NCBI GenBank assembly: GCA_905221605.1
Contig: CAJNDS010002356.1
Span: 310,001 to 374,000 of the forward strand
Reading direction: 5' to 3'
Length of the DNA stretch: 64,000 nucleotides
DNA from: Symbiodinium natans
Taxonomy: Eukaryota > Sar > Dinophyceae > Suessiales > Symbiodiniaceae
Position numbers and translations under genes: made by a program. Below are positions 1 through 12,117 of this stretch, piece by piece. The notes under the pieces are model-generated. The model ran no database searches and was not told the origin of the DNA. It worked only from the letters and a program-made list of their open reading frames with translations. The stretch's first letter is position 1; every line of letters starts with the position of its first letter.

Positions 1-1140
1 TGACCTACTTTTTAGTGGGTCCCCTGAGGGCTTCTAATTGGCGGAACATACGAATATGTAGGTTACTTGAGTGAACACGAAACCCTTGTCGACTCTGCAC
101 CCGACGTCCGAGCTTAGGGTCCGAGGAGCTAGTAGGTTTTAGGGTTTAAGGGTTGAAGGGTTCGGTCTCCTCATGTGTTAAGTGTACTAGAGTGTACCCC
201 CAAAAGCCTCTATCCGTACACCCTCGAGGCTTTATTCTAATGATTGAGGCCCCCCCCCCACACTGGGTTTAGAACATTGGTCTTCAGGAGCTGGCATGGA
301 GTAGGCCTTGCAGAACCCTGACTTCCCGATCACAACATGCTTTAGGTTGTTTTTGGGTTTTTGAGTTTGGGTTCAAGTTTAAGGATGTGGGGTTTAAGGG
401 TTTGGGGTTAGCAGGGTTTAAGGTTGAAAGCTTTGGAGGCAAGGGACGTCTCGTCTGTAGAAGAGATAGTCTAGAAGCCTGAAGGATGAGCTCATAAGGT
501 TCCTTACGGTTTCTGGAATCGCATAAAATATCCCCCAGCCTTTTCGAATTTAGGGTTCAGGGTTTAGGGCTTAGGCCCGAAGAGCAACGAACCGCCTCCT
601 GTGAACCCTTGTTTGCATCCTCTTGGTGGACAGCCTCCATTTCCCTGTAATTTTCCCAATGCACAATCTGTAGCTTCAAACCCTGCGGAAAGCAGGTAAG
701 TCGCATTGAAATGGAAGGTATAGGAAAGTCAGCATGGAAATCGTGTTTTTTGGCAGTATCGCGTCTAACTCACTTGTAGTTTTCTTTGCAGTAATTAGTG
801 GCATTCCTGCCGAATTCCTACTTCAGTTGTAGTTGCAATATTTCCTACCAGTGAGAATGGCACCACATGATTGACCACCACTGTACTGCCTCAAGATGTT
901 TGCGAACAACACCCTTCAACCCCCCACACCTGGACTGCTAGGGTTTAGGATTTGAGTCATCCAGGGCTATTGGGATTGAGGCTGCCGTCTTGACCCCTAA
1001 GCCACAAAAAATCCAAAGCGGCCGTGTTCCCCGGAAATTACGCCCGAAGCTTTGCAAACGTTCTGTGCTCTTGCAGTTTCGTGAGAAGTTGTTTGCTGGT
1101 ATTTCTCAGGGCAGCATAACACCCCGAAACCCTAATCGCT
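1..1140. other. Upstream non-coding stretch with telomere-like units
   Basis: I see no exon I can defend here. The stretch is dotted with degenerate copies of the TTTAGGG unit (for example near 137-150, 365-425, 545-570 and 940), the same unit that recurs in introns across the window. A poly-C run lies at about 251-260. It could hold 5' exons or the promoter of the secreted propeller gene that follows, but no start codon, signal or splice pair stands out. Confidence 0.4.
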
Positions 1141-1149
1141 GCGGTGCAG

Positions 1150-4100
1150 GGCAGTCTTCTTGTGCCTGCTCCTCATCAGCTGCCCAGCAGTGCAGGAAGA
1201 TGTGTGCGAAGATGATGGCTCATCTTCCCTTCAGGTCACACGCTCGACCAAACATGACGGTTTCAGAAAAGCAGAGGTACCTTATGTAGGGGTTCCTGAT
1301 TGTAGTCAGGATTCTTTGTACTTAGGGTTTCAGATTAGGGTCCCCATGGGCCCCTTTTTCTAGAACTGCCAGATCTCACGTGTTGATGCTTTATAGTTTG
1401 GGGCTTCGGGCGTCGGACGTGAGGGTGGTTTAGGGTGCCGGGTCCACGAGATCGGGTCAAGACATTGGGGTGTCTAGCTTAGTGTCATCAGTTTCATGGT
1501 TGTGGCTGTGTTTTGAATTGCCTGCAACCCGAAGCCCTAAACCCTAAACCCTCTCTGAAGCTCAGGTGAAGCATCAAGCAGCCGAGGAAGCAGGGCAGCC
1601 ACCCAATCGCGGCCCGCGGCCCGCCCGCGCCCGGCCTCGTCGACCTCGCCGCTTCTTGCGGCGTCGCAGAAGAGGCCAGGGCTTTGACCGTCGCCAGGCG
1701 TGGTCAACCGAATCACCTACGACACACACTATGGTGTGGCAACCTACGACACCGGCATGGTCAACCGAACCACCTACGACACCGGCTCCTGAGCCTGGGA
1801 AGCAGTGTTGCATCTTCAATCGCATCGGATTCTTCGCATTTTGCACGCAGGAGGACACCACCTGCTTGTCGAGTCACATCAATGGTGCAGACAACTTCGC
1901 CTTCGACATAGCACCAGATCAGCGCACTGTAGTCTACAGGGATGACGCACAGCTGGGCTTTGCCGACATTACCGACCCGTACAGCCCTGCTGGAACGGGC
2001 TTGAGCACCAGCTTTTGGAATCCCGACGAGGTGGCAGTCAAGGACGATACTTTTGCTTTAGCCATCCGCCAAGACCAGCTGATCGTCGTCAACATTACAT
2101 CCCAAACGTCCGTGCACACCATCGAGCTTGGAGAAAGGGCAAATGACATTACTATCAGCCCAGACAGAACGATTGCAGCCATTACAACTGACGGTAGCTA
2201 CATGGTCCAGGTGAACATATCTGATTCGGACCCAGTGGCCTGGACAACGCAGGTAATAAGCGATATTACGAACATTACATACGACGGTCCCAAAGTTGAA
2301 ATTCGGGCAGACAACATCGCAGTACTGACCTTGAACAGCAACTCGATCATCATACTGAACCTGACGGATGCCACGATCCTTGACAGGTTCTCTGCCGGCG
2401 AAGTTAACCTCACTGGCATCGACACGGTGGAGGACAAGCTATACGACCTAGACTTTGCAACGTAGAGTTGGTTTGCTCGCCAGCTTTCGGGTCGGGTTCT
2501 CTAGTCATGACTAGACAAACAAACAACCCAGATCAGCCCAGATTAAAGCTTGCAAATGTGCTGAACAGGATCCGAGCAACTGTGCATAGCACCCTCGCGC
2601 AAGGATGGCTTCATCAACTTGAACTCCAGCCTCACGGATGTGAAGCGGGAGCCATGGGGGGTTGCTTGGCTCGGGGACTCCAGTTTCTTTGCTACGGCGG
2701 ACAGGGAGAGTCGACCCTTGGTTCATATAGGTTGCCACGCTCAATCAGGGATTGTTGTATGCCTGCAAGCCCTAAGCCCGAAGCCCAGGAGGCTTCAGCA
2801 TCTTCAACCAGAGTGGAGAGCTTATCTTCACCTCGGGGAATCAACTTGACCACTTGGCTGTTTCCTGACAGAAGAGGCAATGACGTAATTAAGTAAGGTT
2901 TGACTGTGACCATGATTTCTGAGGGTTGGGGTTTAGGGTTCAGCATCCTGGGTGGCAGTAACCCCCAAATGTAGTCCCAAAGGCCTGTCGTGTCCCGGTA
3001 GGGAACTGGACACGCAGGTTTCTCTTGGCCACTATCCTGACGCATCCTCTGATTCAACCAGCATTGACGTGCGGAATGTGGAGTTCGGCACAGTCGACGG
3101 TTGCCAGATGCTCTTCGTCCAGTGTATCAGGGCGAGCCTCACCTTTGTCTTTGAGGTCTCGGACCCTTCTAGGCCTGAATTCTTGCAGGTACTGCCAGCC
3201 ATCAGAAGGCCTGTGCAAGGGAAGGTGGTGCCCGACCGGCATCTCTTTGTGTCAATGTCGGTAGGGGGAAGCTTTTTCTCGGACCAGGACTCCGGCTTGG
3301 AGTTGTACCAGTGTTCACGGTGGCCGAGGCAGTTTCCCTTCCTGGAGTCCGGGGATGCGGGAGATGGCACGCCCATTCCATGGACACAGGTGGCCGGCCT
3401 CACCGGTGAGGAAGACGGCACGTTGTATGGCATCGAGGGAGGGGAAATGGAGGTGCAAACTCAAATTCTGGTCATTGACAGCCAGCAGCAACCTCCACTA
3501 GTCACGGAAACCATCCCCGTGACATACCCGAATGGCACGTTGGTGGAGGACTTGGAGTCTCAGGGGATCGAGCGCATACCTTCAGGCTTCGCGATTGTCG
3601 AGGAGTCTGGGCGTCTCCATCTTCTCAGCACCTCCGGTGTGCTTCAGGCCTCCTTGGAGGTCCAAGTCTTCGACAGCCTCAGTGGCGTGGCCTACGATCC
3701 GAGTCTTGGCCTCCTGCTTACGGACACCAGCGGCTTCGTGCAGTTGTGCGATGTGCAGCCCGCCTGTGGCTTGAGCAACTTCAGCTACACGCTGGATGCC
3801 AGGGAGTCGCAGGAAACCACTTTTATGTTCTGAGAGGGTTCAACGCCGCAACGCCTTCGGGGAAGACAGCCCTGTCTCGTATAATGCCCGAAGGCTACGC
3901 AGCATGGAAAGGAGGGACGCTCCAGGTCTGAGTTGGCCTCAAACCCAACAGCTAAGCCCCGAATCCTGTCGCAGGACACGGACGGTGCTGTGGAGCTACG
4001 GGACGTGGCAGCACTTGGGAATGGCACCTTAACTACAAGACTGTCATGACTGGCAGAACATGAGAGTGGAAACATCCTTCGACTTCTCTCTTTACATAGG

Positions 4101-6480
4101 TGTGGCATGGTATTATGCTCCGAAACAATACTCCAAACACTCATGCTGGAGGGTTTCTAAATTTTCGGAGCCTTTTCTCAGACTCCAACTTGTACTCGTT
4201 CGTCCCGAGGCACCTTCCTGTTCCTGGAGACAGATGGCCAAGGCAGCTTTGATGCTGCAGTCGGCAGGATATACAAGGCTCCTCGGCAAGTCCAACTTCT
4301 GTTCCTTAGTTGCCTTGACCTACCCCCGAAACTGCGGTCAGCAGCCAGCGATGCCTACAATCCCAACACCCCAGCATTGTAAACCCTTGTCAGGCCTAAT
4401 CAGACGATTCTCATATCCAGTCGTACTTTCCCACCGTCGACCAGTACCGGTGCGTTTGGTTGATTCAGCGTCGTTGTCGGTTTTTCAAGAAGAGATCGAT
4501 GCTGCACAAGAGAGAGGTTTAGTATTTCCCGACGAAACTGTGAAACCTCCAGCAATGCCAGCAATGTTGTTCTCGTTAAGATTTTTCAGTGGGGGTACTT
4601 TGATAATGCTACCACTACGATGATATGCGTCATTGCACAACCGCCAGCAGCACCGCAGCACATGTAACCGCACGTGCAAGTTCTGCTGTCATGGCCTTTG
4701 CACCCACTCGCATGGGTCTCTGTCCTACACTACAGACTACAAGCTCTCTTTGGAAATCCAAAGCCCCAACAATCCACTCCAGCCTCGCTTGATCCCTCCA
4801 GTCAGAAGGTCCGACGCTTAACTCCTAAGCACCCAACATAGACTCCAAACATCTCCAAACCCTAAGCCGCACTTCAAGGCTGAGCTCCCGCAATCTGGGG
4901 GCAGCTTCTCGAAGCCTCTTGGCATGGTTGCCCAACATGTTACATTCTACTGAATGAATACATCGCGCTAGTCCCGACTCTTTGAGCTTGCGATGAGTAG
5001 TCAAGCCCAGAACAAGCTAGCAGCGATCATTGTCTCTAGCACTTCAGCAATACGGTTTAGTGTGTATGGGGGCTGAGGTTTCAGGGGTGTATAGCCCCAA
5101 ACCCTAAACCCTAAACCCTGGAACCCTAAGTTTCCGGTTTAGTTTCAGGTCTTTGGTGGCCGACTTCTTGCTGGACCTGGTCGACCTACGAGGGCAGGTG
5201 CTGAAGGCAACGCGTTCAACAAAGCTTGGGATGTGGAACTTTGGGCCTAGGGTGGGGGCTTCCCAAGCCCCAACCCTACTACACAAGACCGTGAACACCT
5301 AAGCCCTCAAACCCCCCAACTATGAAATTCCCAACCCGAAAGCCCTAAACCCAGAAGTTCTGGACTGTAGAGACCCGAAGCCCGGACCTGTTCCAAGACT
5401 GCATTCAGAACACGGGAGCCCTCCTCTTCGAGATGCCTGGGATTTCGGGATGTGACTGGTGAGGAGTTTATCATCCTAAGCCCTGGGTTAGGGCCTAAGG
5501 GCTTCAGGGGTTTAGGGCTTTGGGGTTTATGCAAGGCATCTGCGGACCCCCCAAGATGCTTTGCAGGGCGACATACAATATCAATTTCAATTTCAAGCCT
5601 TGCGCCGGTTGCACGCTGCTCTTGTCAACTTCGTACAACAGTTCCAGACCGCAACAGGAGCACGTAATGGAACAGGGCAATGCAGTGCCTGTACTGGTGC
5701 AAACGTGATGGCGGCGTAATCTGCACCATAGAAAGCCCTTTGCAAGAGCTCAGATGGCGGTTGCCGGATATCCTTGGTACCATGCACGTGCAAGCCACGG
5801 GCACTGTATACGCAAAAAGGTGTAGTGTCCGACGTCGCCCTCTCTTCACGCCGTTTACATGCGTCTTTAAACGTGTGCAAGAAAACCTGAAGAAAACAGT
5901 AGCTTGTGTTTACCAGGCAAGGGTCTGCTCAGGGCCAAAGAAGTGTAATCAGTTTCGCTGCGGCTGGAAACCCAAACCTTCAATAGACCGTTTTGACAGC
6001 AAGATCTGCCGCACAAGCTGTTTCTTGTATTTGTTTGAGACTTAGCCAGGATCTTAAGACCTTCAGCTTTTTGTGGGTTCGTCCTTCATCTTTTTTGGGG
6101 TTCCTCTGGACTTCTTCCAATAGGCCTTTATTTTAGCGTCTCAAAAAGTTCACTTCAAACGCGCTAGAATTGCTTCTAAGCGCCATGATGGTATGGCATA
6201 TGATACAGAGCCCTGTGAACCGCTCAGACCAACAACCCTCAAAACCGTGCAAGAACATCCCGACCCTAAATTTCAAGCCCATGAATCCTACACCCTCACT
6301 CCCCCGACCCCCTTAAAGAATCCGAAGACTTCGGCTCTGGAGGGCTTCGACAGCCTGGCCGTGACGGGCCATGTTGGAGATGGGGAGGGGCGCAGAATGT
6401 GGATCGTGAACGACAACGAAGGTTACCAGGCCTTCAGCTATGAAACCCGGCTGATTCCTTTGAGAGCGCCCCTCGACTAG
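1150..6480 (+). CDS. Secreted choice-of-anchor I / esterase-like phytase beta-propeller protein, multi-exon
   Basis: Proposed exons: about 1150-1234, 1566-2456, 2604-2709, 2789-2859, 3018 to about 3820, 3866-3925, 3975-4023, 4210-4289, 5149-5197 and 6343-6480, with at least one exon missing between 4.3 and 6.3 kb. The first exon encodes a hydrophobic signal peptide (FLCLLLISCPAVQ); its start Met was not found. The second carries an Arg-rich segment, TTP-rich repeats and blades of the LVIVD kind. Exons three and four read GGFSIFNQSGELIFTSGNQ, the hallmark of choice-of-anchor I proteins (the sea-urchin mesenchyme glycoprotein group). From IPWTQVAGLTGEEDGTLYGI onward it matches esterase-like phytase propellers, with DVAALGNGTFLFLETDGQG made only when a GC-donor intron (4024-4209) is removed, and a C-terminal WIVNDNEGYQAF. 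Joins kept in phase support the model, several through GC donors (2457, 4024). Known family members are extracellular or cell-surface; the substrate is not predictable. Confident in the family, less so in the 4.3-6.3 kb part. Confidence 0.72.
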
Positions 6481-6769
6481 GGTGCGGCCCAGTTTCTCAC
6501 CACCAAAACATCAGCAGGACTTCAGTACAGACGTAGATTTGACCTACGCAAAGCCGGGTTTTGTCATTTCCATATTCAGTCCTCAGCCTCCTAATCACGT
6601 AGCAGGTCCAGTAGTAGCAATGTGGCCACCTTGTTTTCTTGATCGCAACATGGCAGCGAACACACCGTACTGTTCGTTGCTACTGACAAAAGCTTGAGTC
6701 GATTGCCACAGAAATAAATACCTTCAGTGGTGCCAGTACTGCTGCTGCTTTTGCTGCTTCTGCTCCTTC
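6481..6769. other. Spacer after the propeller gene
   Basis: I see nothing in this stretch beyond short random frames. It separates the stop of the propeller gene from the CTG repeat. Confidence 0.3.
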
Positions 6770-6771
6770 TG

Positions 6772-6851
<80 letters not shown>
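6770..6851. repeat. (CTG)n triplet microsatellite
   Basis: About 26 uninterrupted CTG units, seen directly. It gives artificial poly-Leu, poly-Ser and poly-Gln frames on the two strands. No gene model needs it, so I treat it as a spacer repeat. Confidence 0.95.
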
Positions 6852-6852
<1 letters not shown>

Positions 6853-6869
6853 CGCATTGAGGGTGTCAG

Positions 6870-7290
6870 CATGGACGATGGCAGTGACAATGGTGATGTT
6901 ATTTGTGATTTCTGTGGTGTTCGTGAAACTCCTGATGCCTCTGATGATGATGCCGGTCATAGCACAGGTGATGCTGTAGTTGCTGTTGCCTTGTAGCTGC
7001 CTTTGCTTCTGCTGGTGATGGTGGTGACGATGGTGACGGTGAGGACAATGACACTGATCATGAACATGATGGTGACGATGACGACGATGATGATTTTGAT
7101 GGTGAAGGTTGCGATGGTGAAGAGAGACTGAGCTGAAGGTGCTGGCTGTGTTGATGATGATGATGATGATGATAGTGATAATGATGCTGACGACGGTGCC
7201 GCCCCTCCTGCTGCTGCTGCTGCTGCTGACGATGATGATGATGGTGATGGCTGCAGTGTTGATGCTAGTGACTGCGAGTGATCGTGTCAA
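6870..7290. repeat. Degenerate GAT/GGT/CTG triplet-rich tract
   Basis: Purine-pyrimidine triplets (GATGATGAT, GGTGATGGT, CTGCTGCTG) fill most of this interval. The minus-strand frame gives a His/Ile-rich 189-residue protein that ends in a poly-Gln run, and the plus strand gives Met/Leu runs. The triplet periodicity alone explains the open frames. Confidence 0.8.
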
Positions 7291-8030
7291 CATATGTCAA
7301 CATCAAAAGCAGCAGAGCTCCCAATCACGACTCACAGTGCTTTCCGACGACGACGAAGCAAGCAAAAGTTACAAATTTCCAATGTGGTGTGGCGCGCGTG
7401 GCACACAGATGCACAAGACGAGAAACAGCACAAAGGGAATTGGCAAGCATCATCAAGAATAAGCCCGAGTAAGTACCTGGATCATCAGCGGCAACGACAA
7501 CAGCACCAACCACAACAGCGACGGTAGCAGCCTCGGCCAACATCAACCAGCAGAAGTAGCAACAACAGCAGCAGCAACCACAATACCAAGAGCGCCAACA
7601 GCAGCACAATTTCCTGCACCAACATAAACAATGACAAGAACCAGCGTTCTGGTCGCCCTGGACCTCTCCGGGCTCCCTCCTTAGGCAACAAGTACAAGTG
7701 CCACGATGTCTGACCGTAAGGAAAACCTGCATTAGGAAAGGCTGAGACGGCGGTGACATTGTGGACGAGGAGCAAAAATCAAGCCAGAACGTTTAATACC
7801 ATAAGGTGATGATGATCGTCATACTGGCAAAGAAGACGGTATGCAATACTCTTCAAGATCGAACAACAACAGCCGCAGTGTGCACAAGCACAAGAGATGG
7901 ACATGTCTTGCTGAGACATGTGTGTGAGAATACGGGGAAATACAGTAGTTTTTAGTGGTTCATTGTTTTGAAAGTCTCCGGTACGAAGAGGCCAGGAGAA
8001 CCGAAGCCCGGAACCCCCCTGTGGAGCATC
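7291..8030. other. Non-coding stretch
   Basis: CAACAG/CAGCAA-rich up to about 7630, then ordinary sequence. I see no exon with splice support. Confidence 0.3.
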
Positions 8031-8111
8031 GTTGGGGGTGTTCCCCCTTTTAATAATAAGGGGTACTATAATCCCGATTAAGGGCTGTTAGTATGAGGAG
8101 GAACATCCCAA
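8031..8111 (+). mobile_element. hAT-like MITE, copy 1
   Basis: A short non-autonomous element with inverted ends (TTGGGGGTGTTCCCCC on the left, GGAACATCCCAA on the right) and the core GGTACTATAATCCCGATTA. The hexamer AGCATC flanks it at 8025-8030 and 8112-8117, a possible target-site duplication. An inverted copy lies at 10814-10899. Confidence 0.75.
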
Positions 8112-8440
8112 AGCATCATGCGTAAATTCGAAGCAGACCGCTGAGCCTGTTCATAAGCCCGGAGAGGCTGGCGGTAATTAAGGCTTTGGAACCAGCTGGG
8201 CCCCCGCGCTACAGCAGCAAGCGGGAGTTCAGTCGCATTGCAAAGATAAAGTTGTGGGGTCCGCGCTTTTCTGAGTCACGCCGCTTGCATTTCGATTGGA
8301 CGATGGAATGTCCTGAACGAATAATTGAAGCCACTTGACCCGTAACTTCACTTTCACTACTATTGGACCCTAGTGGACAAGGCCTGAATCATTCATAGTG
8401 CAACTTTAGGGTTCCTCATTATAAGTATGTTAAATTTAGT

Positions 8441-8585
8441 CTGCATATATATACACACACTAATTTGCAAATACACATATATGTACAACATATATGTATA
8501 TATATATATATATACATATACATGTACATATATATATATATATATATATCCATGTATATATACATATAGACATATATACATAGGC
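8441..8585. repeat. TA/CATA microsatellite
   Basis: Alternating TATA and CATATA units, which give Tyr/Ile-rich shadow frames on both strands. AT-rich low-complexity DNA with no gene function implied. Confidence 0.9.
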
Positions 8586-8850
8586 CCTGCCAGGAAATGT
8601 CTGAGCCGAACCTGCTCACTCCTCCGCAGCGTTTGCGTTTGGCTCCGGTTGTGATAGAGCCCGACTGGGCTGTGGTGCAGCCACCGAGGTCATAAGGGGT
8701 AGGGCATCGCGGAGCATGGAAAGTCTCAGGAGACCCCGTTGTTCATGCGACTCATGCGACTCCAAACATGACGTAGGTGTTGTTCTCCGGGCCCCGATGG
8801 TGGACAAGAACACTCAGGCCCTGAAGAGTGCTCCTGTGAGCACGTAGCAG

Positions 8851-11047
8851 TACCATGGCCCGGAGGACTACCTCGAGACCCTCCTGGCAGAGATGAGTCG
8901 GCGCCCGAGCATCATCCTTTTTGTCCTTGCGTCCTGACTCGTGGTCTTCTTTTCAGGTGAGACTGCCACGTTGGAAGATCTCATCAGGAGGTGCATCTTC
9001 TGGCACTCTTCTGGCGTCCTGTCCTTGCAACCATGGAGACACTGCCCAGGATTGGTGAGAAGCAGCGGGAGCGTATTTTGCAGCCCCGCCCCAAGTTGAA
9101 CTGTGAATCTGGTCAGCCCCGCAGTCACCATTGGGCCAGGCTGTCGGGCCGTTGTGGCAAAACAGGTAGATGTCTGTGGTTTGCTTTGGCAGATGTTTTG
9201 GGGTTTGAGAGCTTCCTTGAGGGGGGCTCAAGCAGAAGCAGAACGGCTGCAAAAGATCGTGGATCGGCACGTCAAGGAGCTGCAAAGACAGTCCAAGCTA
9301 TGCAGTGAGGTGTCTTGCATACGAGTGGCAGATGCTTCCTCCGAGAGTTTTGGCAAAAGGAGCGCCTGGCCTCCGCTGGTGGGTCCTGACCGAAGGGCTT
9401 CAGTAATATTTGCACACCACATTGTTGAGAAAGAAGTCTGCTACACAGCAGCAGAAGCCGTGGTTTCACCTCTCAAATTCAAATGTCGAAATTCGAAATT
9501 CAGAACGTGCTGCCACACAACTGCCACGCAATGCCACCCAACATTTTCAAGACAGGTGTATGTGAGGCAAACAGTCGACTCGGGACTCGGTTCTTGTGTG
9601 GTCGGCTCACGTTAGCCACCTCAGCCTGCGTGCATTGCCCTACAAAAGAGGTGCTGCCTTTCTACAGCCTGTGCATGGTCCCACATGGTTCGATGTCCCC
9701 TTCCCTTGCCATGGGAGTTGTGACATCGAAGTGTGCCAATGGGTTAAGCTGCATATCTCTTCTGGGCCTTGAGAAGGGCCCTGATGCTCGTCCCGAGCGT
9801 CTGGCATGTTCGCTCTGAGTGCAGGGGTGTCTCGTTTGTTTGTTGACTAGTGAGAACACGAAGATGCACACTCCCCGTGTATTTCTCTCTGACTTTCGGG
9901 CATATCTGTGTCGACTTCTTTGATGGCACGATCCGAGAATTAGGGCCCACTGTTGCGGAGTCACTTGCAAGAGTGCCGAAACGCACTTGGGGCTTGGGTT
10001 CTTCCGGGCGGTCTTGAGACCAAACTTTCGCCCAAGGGCTGTGAACAATGCACGCATCCGACGTGCTACTTCCTGTTGGCTCAAGGACAAAGGTATTTGC
10101 AGCAGGAGATACGCCGACTTGTGTTGTTGAGTTCAGTGACCCCAGAAAGCCCCAGAAGCATCCTTTGTGGCTGTCGATGCTCCCAAATATACTAAAATAG
10201 TGGTTGTGATCACATCGGCATGTCCATGTTAGAGCCTGCCGTGAGCTCGTTTTTTTTTTTTTTTTGCGGGATCGGCTGCGAGTGTTTTCTGGAACCGCGC
10301 TGGTCTCATATCCGAGGCGTCCGATGCGCGGGGCATTTTCACACTAGGCAGCCTTCGGCCAGTGCCCACTCCTGTGCTTTTGGCTGAGGGTTGCTAAATG
10401 AATTTGCAGCGTGGTTCTTCACGGTCTGTGTCCTGTGATGTCCTGCGGGGCACAAAGCTACCAGGTCCCCACAGACCAGGTCTCCGCAAACAGCTGTGTC
10501 CGAGGATCAGGCATGGAACGGTTCGGAGAGGTGTACTGGGGGGCACAGCGGCATAGCGTGCAGGACAGCACCAGACACCGAGGACGTGCTAGTTCAGCGT
10601 CTGAGTCTAGGCCTTAAATTCTACATGCGCAGCTCCGTGTAGCGCATCTGCCGCCAAACGAGTCTCTCGGCAAGTGGAGGTGACCTGTTGTAGTGTCGCG
10701 CAGACAGGCCTGACAGGCCTGACAGGCCCGACCGGCCCCAGCCAGAGACGCAGAACGAGGCGACCGTGCAGGCCACTTTAATCCGCGTGCCCAAGCCACT
10801 TGATGGTCATTGTTTGGGATGTTCCCCCTTATGCTAGCAGCCGTTAATCGGGATTATAGTACCCCTCCATTATAATCCCTATATGGGGGAACGTCCCAAG
10901 TCATTGTTGGTATCTTGTGTGCATTTCCTGGGCGACTGCGAGGTGGACTCAGCGGAGCTGGCCGAACTCGTGGCGAAGTCGCTCTTGCCTACCCTGAAGA
11001 GTCATGTGGAGGCCATATATGTATATATATATATATATGTATGTATG

Positions 11048-11085
<38 letters not shown>

Positions 11086-11482
11086 ATAGGAGCATCTCTC
11101 ATTCGGTTCTCACGACTTGTAGCCTGGTAGCTCTATCAGGCCATGAGACCGAAACGAGAGCCAGGGGCTGCGATGATTCCGCTGGAGGCGACCCCCGAAT
11201 CCCAACGAAACGCGTGTCATCTCGTGTCTAACCCAGATGGAAGCGTCAGGCAGTTGACCGCGTGGCTGATGCTGTGGCCATGGCATTGAGCAGCAGGCAC
11301 CCAGATGCCCCCGGTTGCGTTCTCTGATGTTCAGCTTCGCTACTGCGATGGTTGCAATGTTGGGCAGGCTCGAAAGCTTAGAGGAGCAGGTGGCAGCGCT
11401 GTCACCGGCGCTTGAGGTTCTTCGGGCTCCTGCTCTCGATATGAAGGACTACTCTCTCCCAAGAGCAAGCATGCTTTCTTGA
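8851..11482 (+). CDS. Candidate multi-exon gene for a helical protein of unknown function
   Basis: Several short exon-like frames with AG acceptors lie here, but I could not chain them. They are: 8851 to about 8930 (YHGPEDYLETLLAEMSRR, after GCAG); about 8957-8995 (ETATLEDLIRR, after TTTTCAG, with a GTGCAT donor); 9233-9309 (AEAERLQKIVDRHVKELQRQ, strongly helical, donor GTGTCT); about 9925-10015 (GTIRELGPTVAESLARV); about 10941-11015 (VDSAELAELVAKSLLPTLKS); and 11339-11482 (LGRLESLEEQVAALSPALEV, then a stop). Composition is helical and charged, suggesting coiled-coil or armadillo-like segments. They may belong to one gene or two. No family recognised. The small MITE and TA repeats sit in the proposed introns. 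Confidence 0.3.
10814..10899 (-). mobile_element. hAT-like MITE, copy 2, with a perfect 8-bp target-site duplication
   Basis: Inverted relative to the copy at 8031-8111. Ends are TTGGGATGTTCCCCC and GGGGGAACGTCCCAA, a 15-bp terminal inverted repeat with one mismatch. The octamer GTCATTGT occurs at 10806-10813 and again at 10900-10907. An 8-bp duplication is typical of hAT-superfamily insertion. It is 86 bp long with no coding capacity, so it must have been moved by a transposase from elsewhere. Confidence 0.85.
11014..11096. repeat. (TA)n followed by a T-run
   Basis: TATATA/TGTATG repeats followed by about 17 T residues and TATAGG. Such pyrimidine-rich tracts can precede 3' splice sites, but I cannot tie this one to an exon. 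Confidence 0.85.
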
Positions 11483-12117
11483 CAATGAATGGGCGCAGTG
11501 AACAAGAACGTTAGATGCTGTTGAAGGCTAGCGTCACTGCCACCGACCCCGGCAAATTAAAGGGGGGGCGGCAGCGCCGGCAGGGTCGGCGGACATGTTC
11601 TAAACCGTTTCCCCCCGAAAGACAGGCTGACCAGGTGGCAAGGCCATGTTGCTAAGTTGGGCGGTAGATAACCCTAAACGTGTAACAGGGTTTCATCTGG
11701 TCGGCGGGTGGGAAGTTCAGCTAATATGCTGGGCCTCAGCCAAAGAATGTGGTGGGCCAGCGCATTGCGCGGAACACCCTAGGCCCTAGCTAAACCCAAA
11801 ACTTGTTTGATGAGTTTTTCCGATTCCTACGTAGTGTCGATGCTGAGAAGCTTTGTTAGACAGAGCGAGAGCATGTTGAAGAGGTCCATATGAATGTTCA
11901 CAAAAAGCAAAACTCAGGTTTCGAGAGACGGTATGGACGAACGTTTCCGAGCACCATTCAGGACAGCAGTGCGAGCTTGGTCCTGGCTGGCTCCAGCTCA
12001 GGCTCGATGAAGTTGGCATCACTGGCTCATATTCAGTGTCTCCACTTTAGAGCTCCACTTTGTCCATTGTTGTGGGCCCAAGCTTCCTAAAGTTGGGGGA
12101 AGTTGAGGGAGTGTGGA
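11483..12117. other. Spacer upstream of the coiled-coil gene
   Basis: No exon with splice support. A short telomere-like AACCCTAAAC lies near 11671 and AGGCCCTAGCTAAACCC near 11782. A 5' leader for the gene at 12118 could lie here, but no trans-splice acceptor can be singled out. Confidence 0.3.

Noticed and set aside
6591-7293. Minus-strand Ser-rich and Gln-rich proteins and a + poly-Leu protein.
   Set aside because: Artefacts of the CTG and GAT triplet tracts; no family signal outside the repeats.
10063-10084. TTGGCTCAAG, resembling the end of the dinoflagellate spliced leader.
   Set aside because: Only about ten bases match and the conserved upstream half is missing, so a relict leader cannot be claimed.
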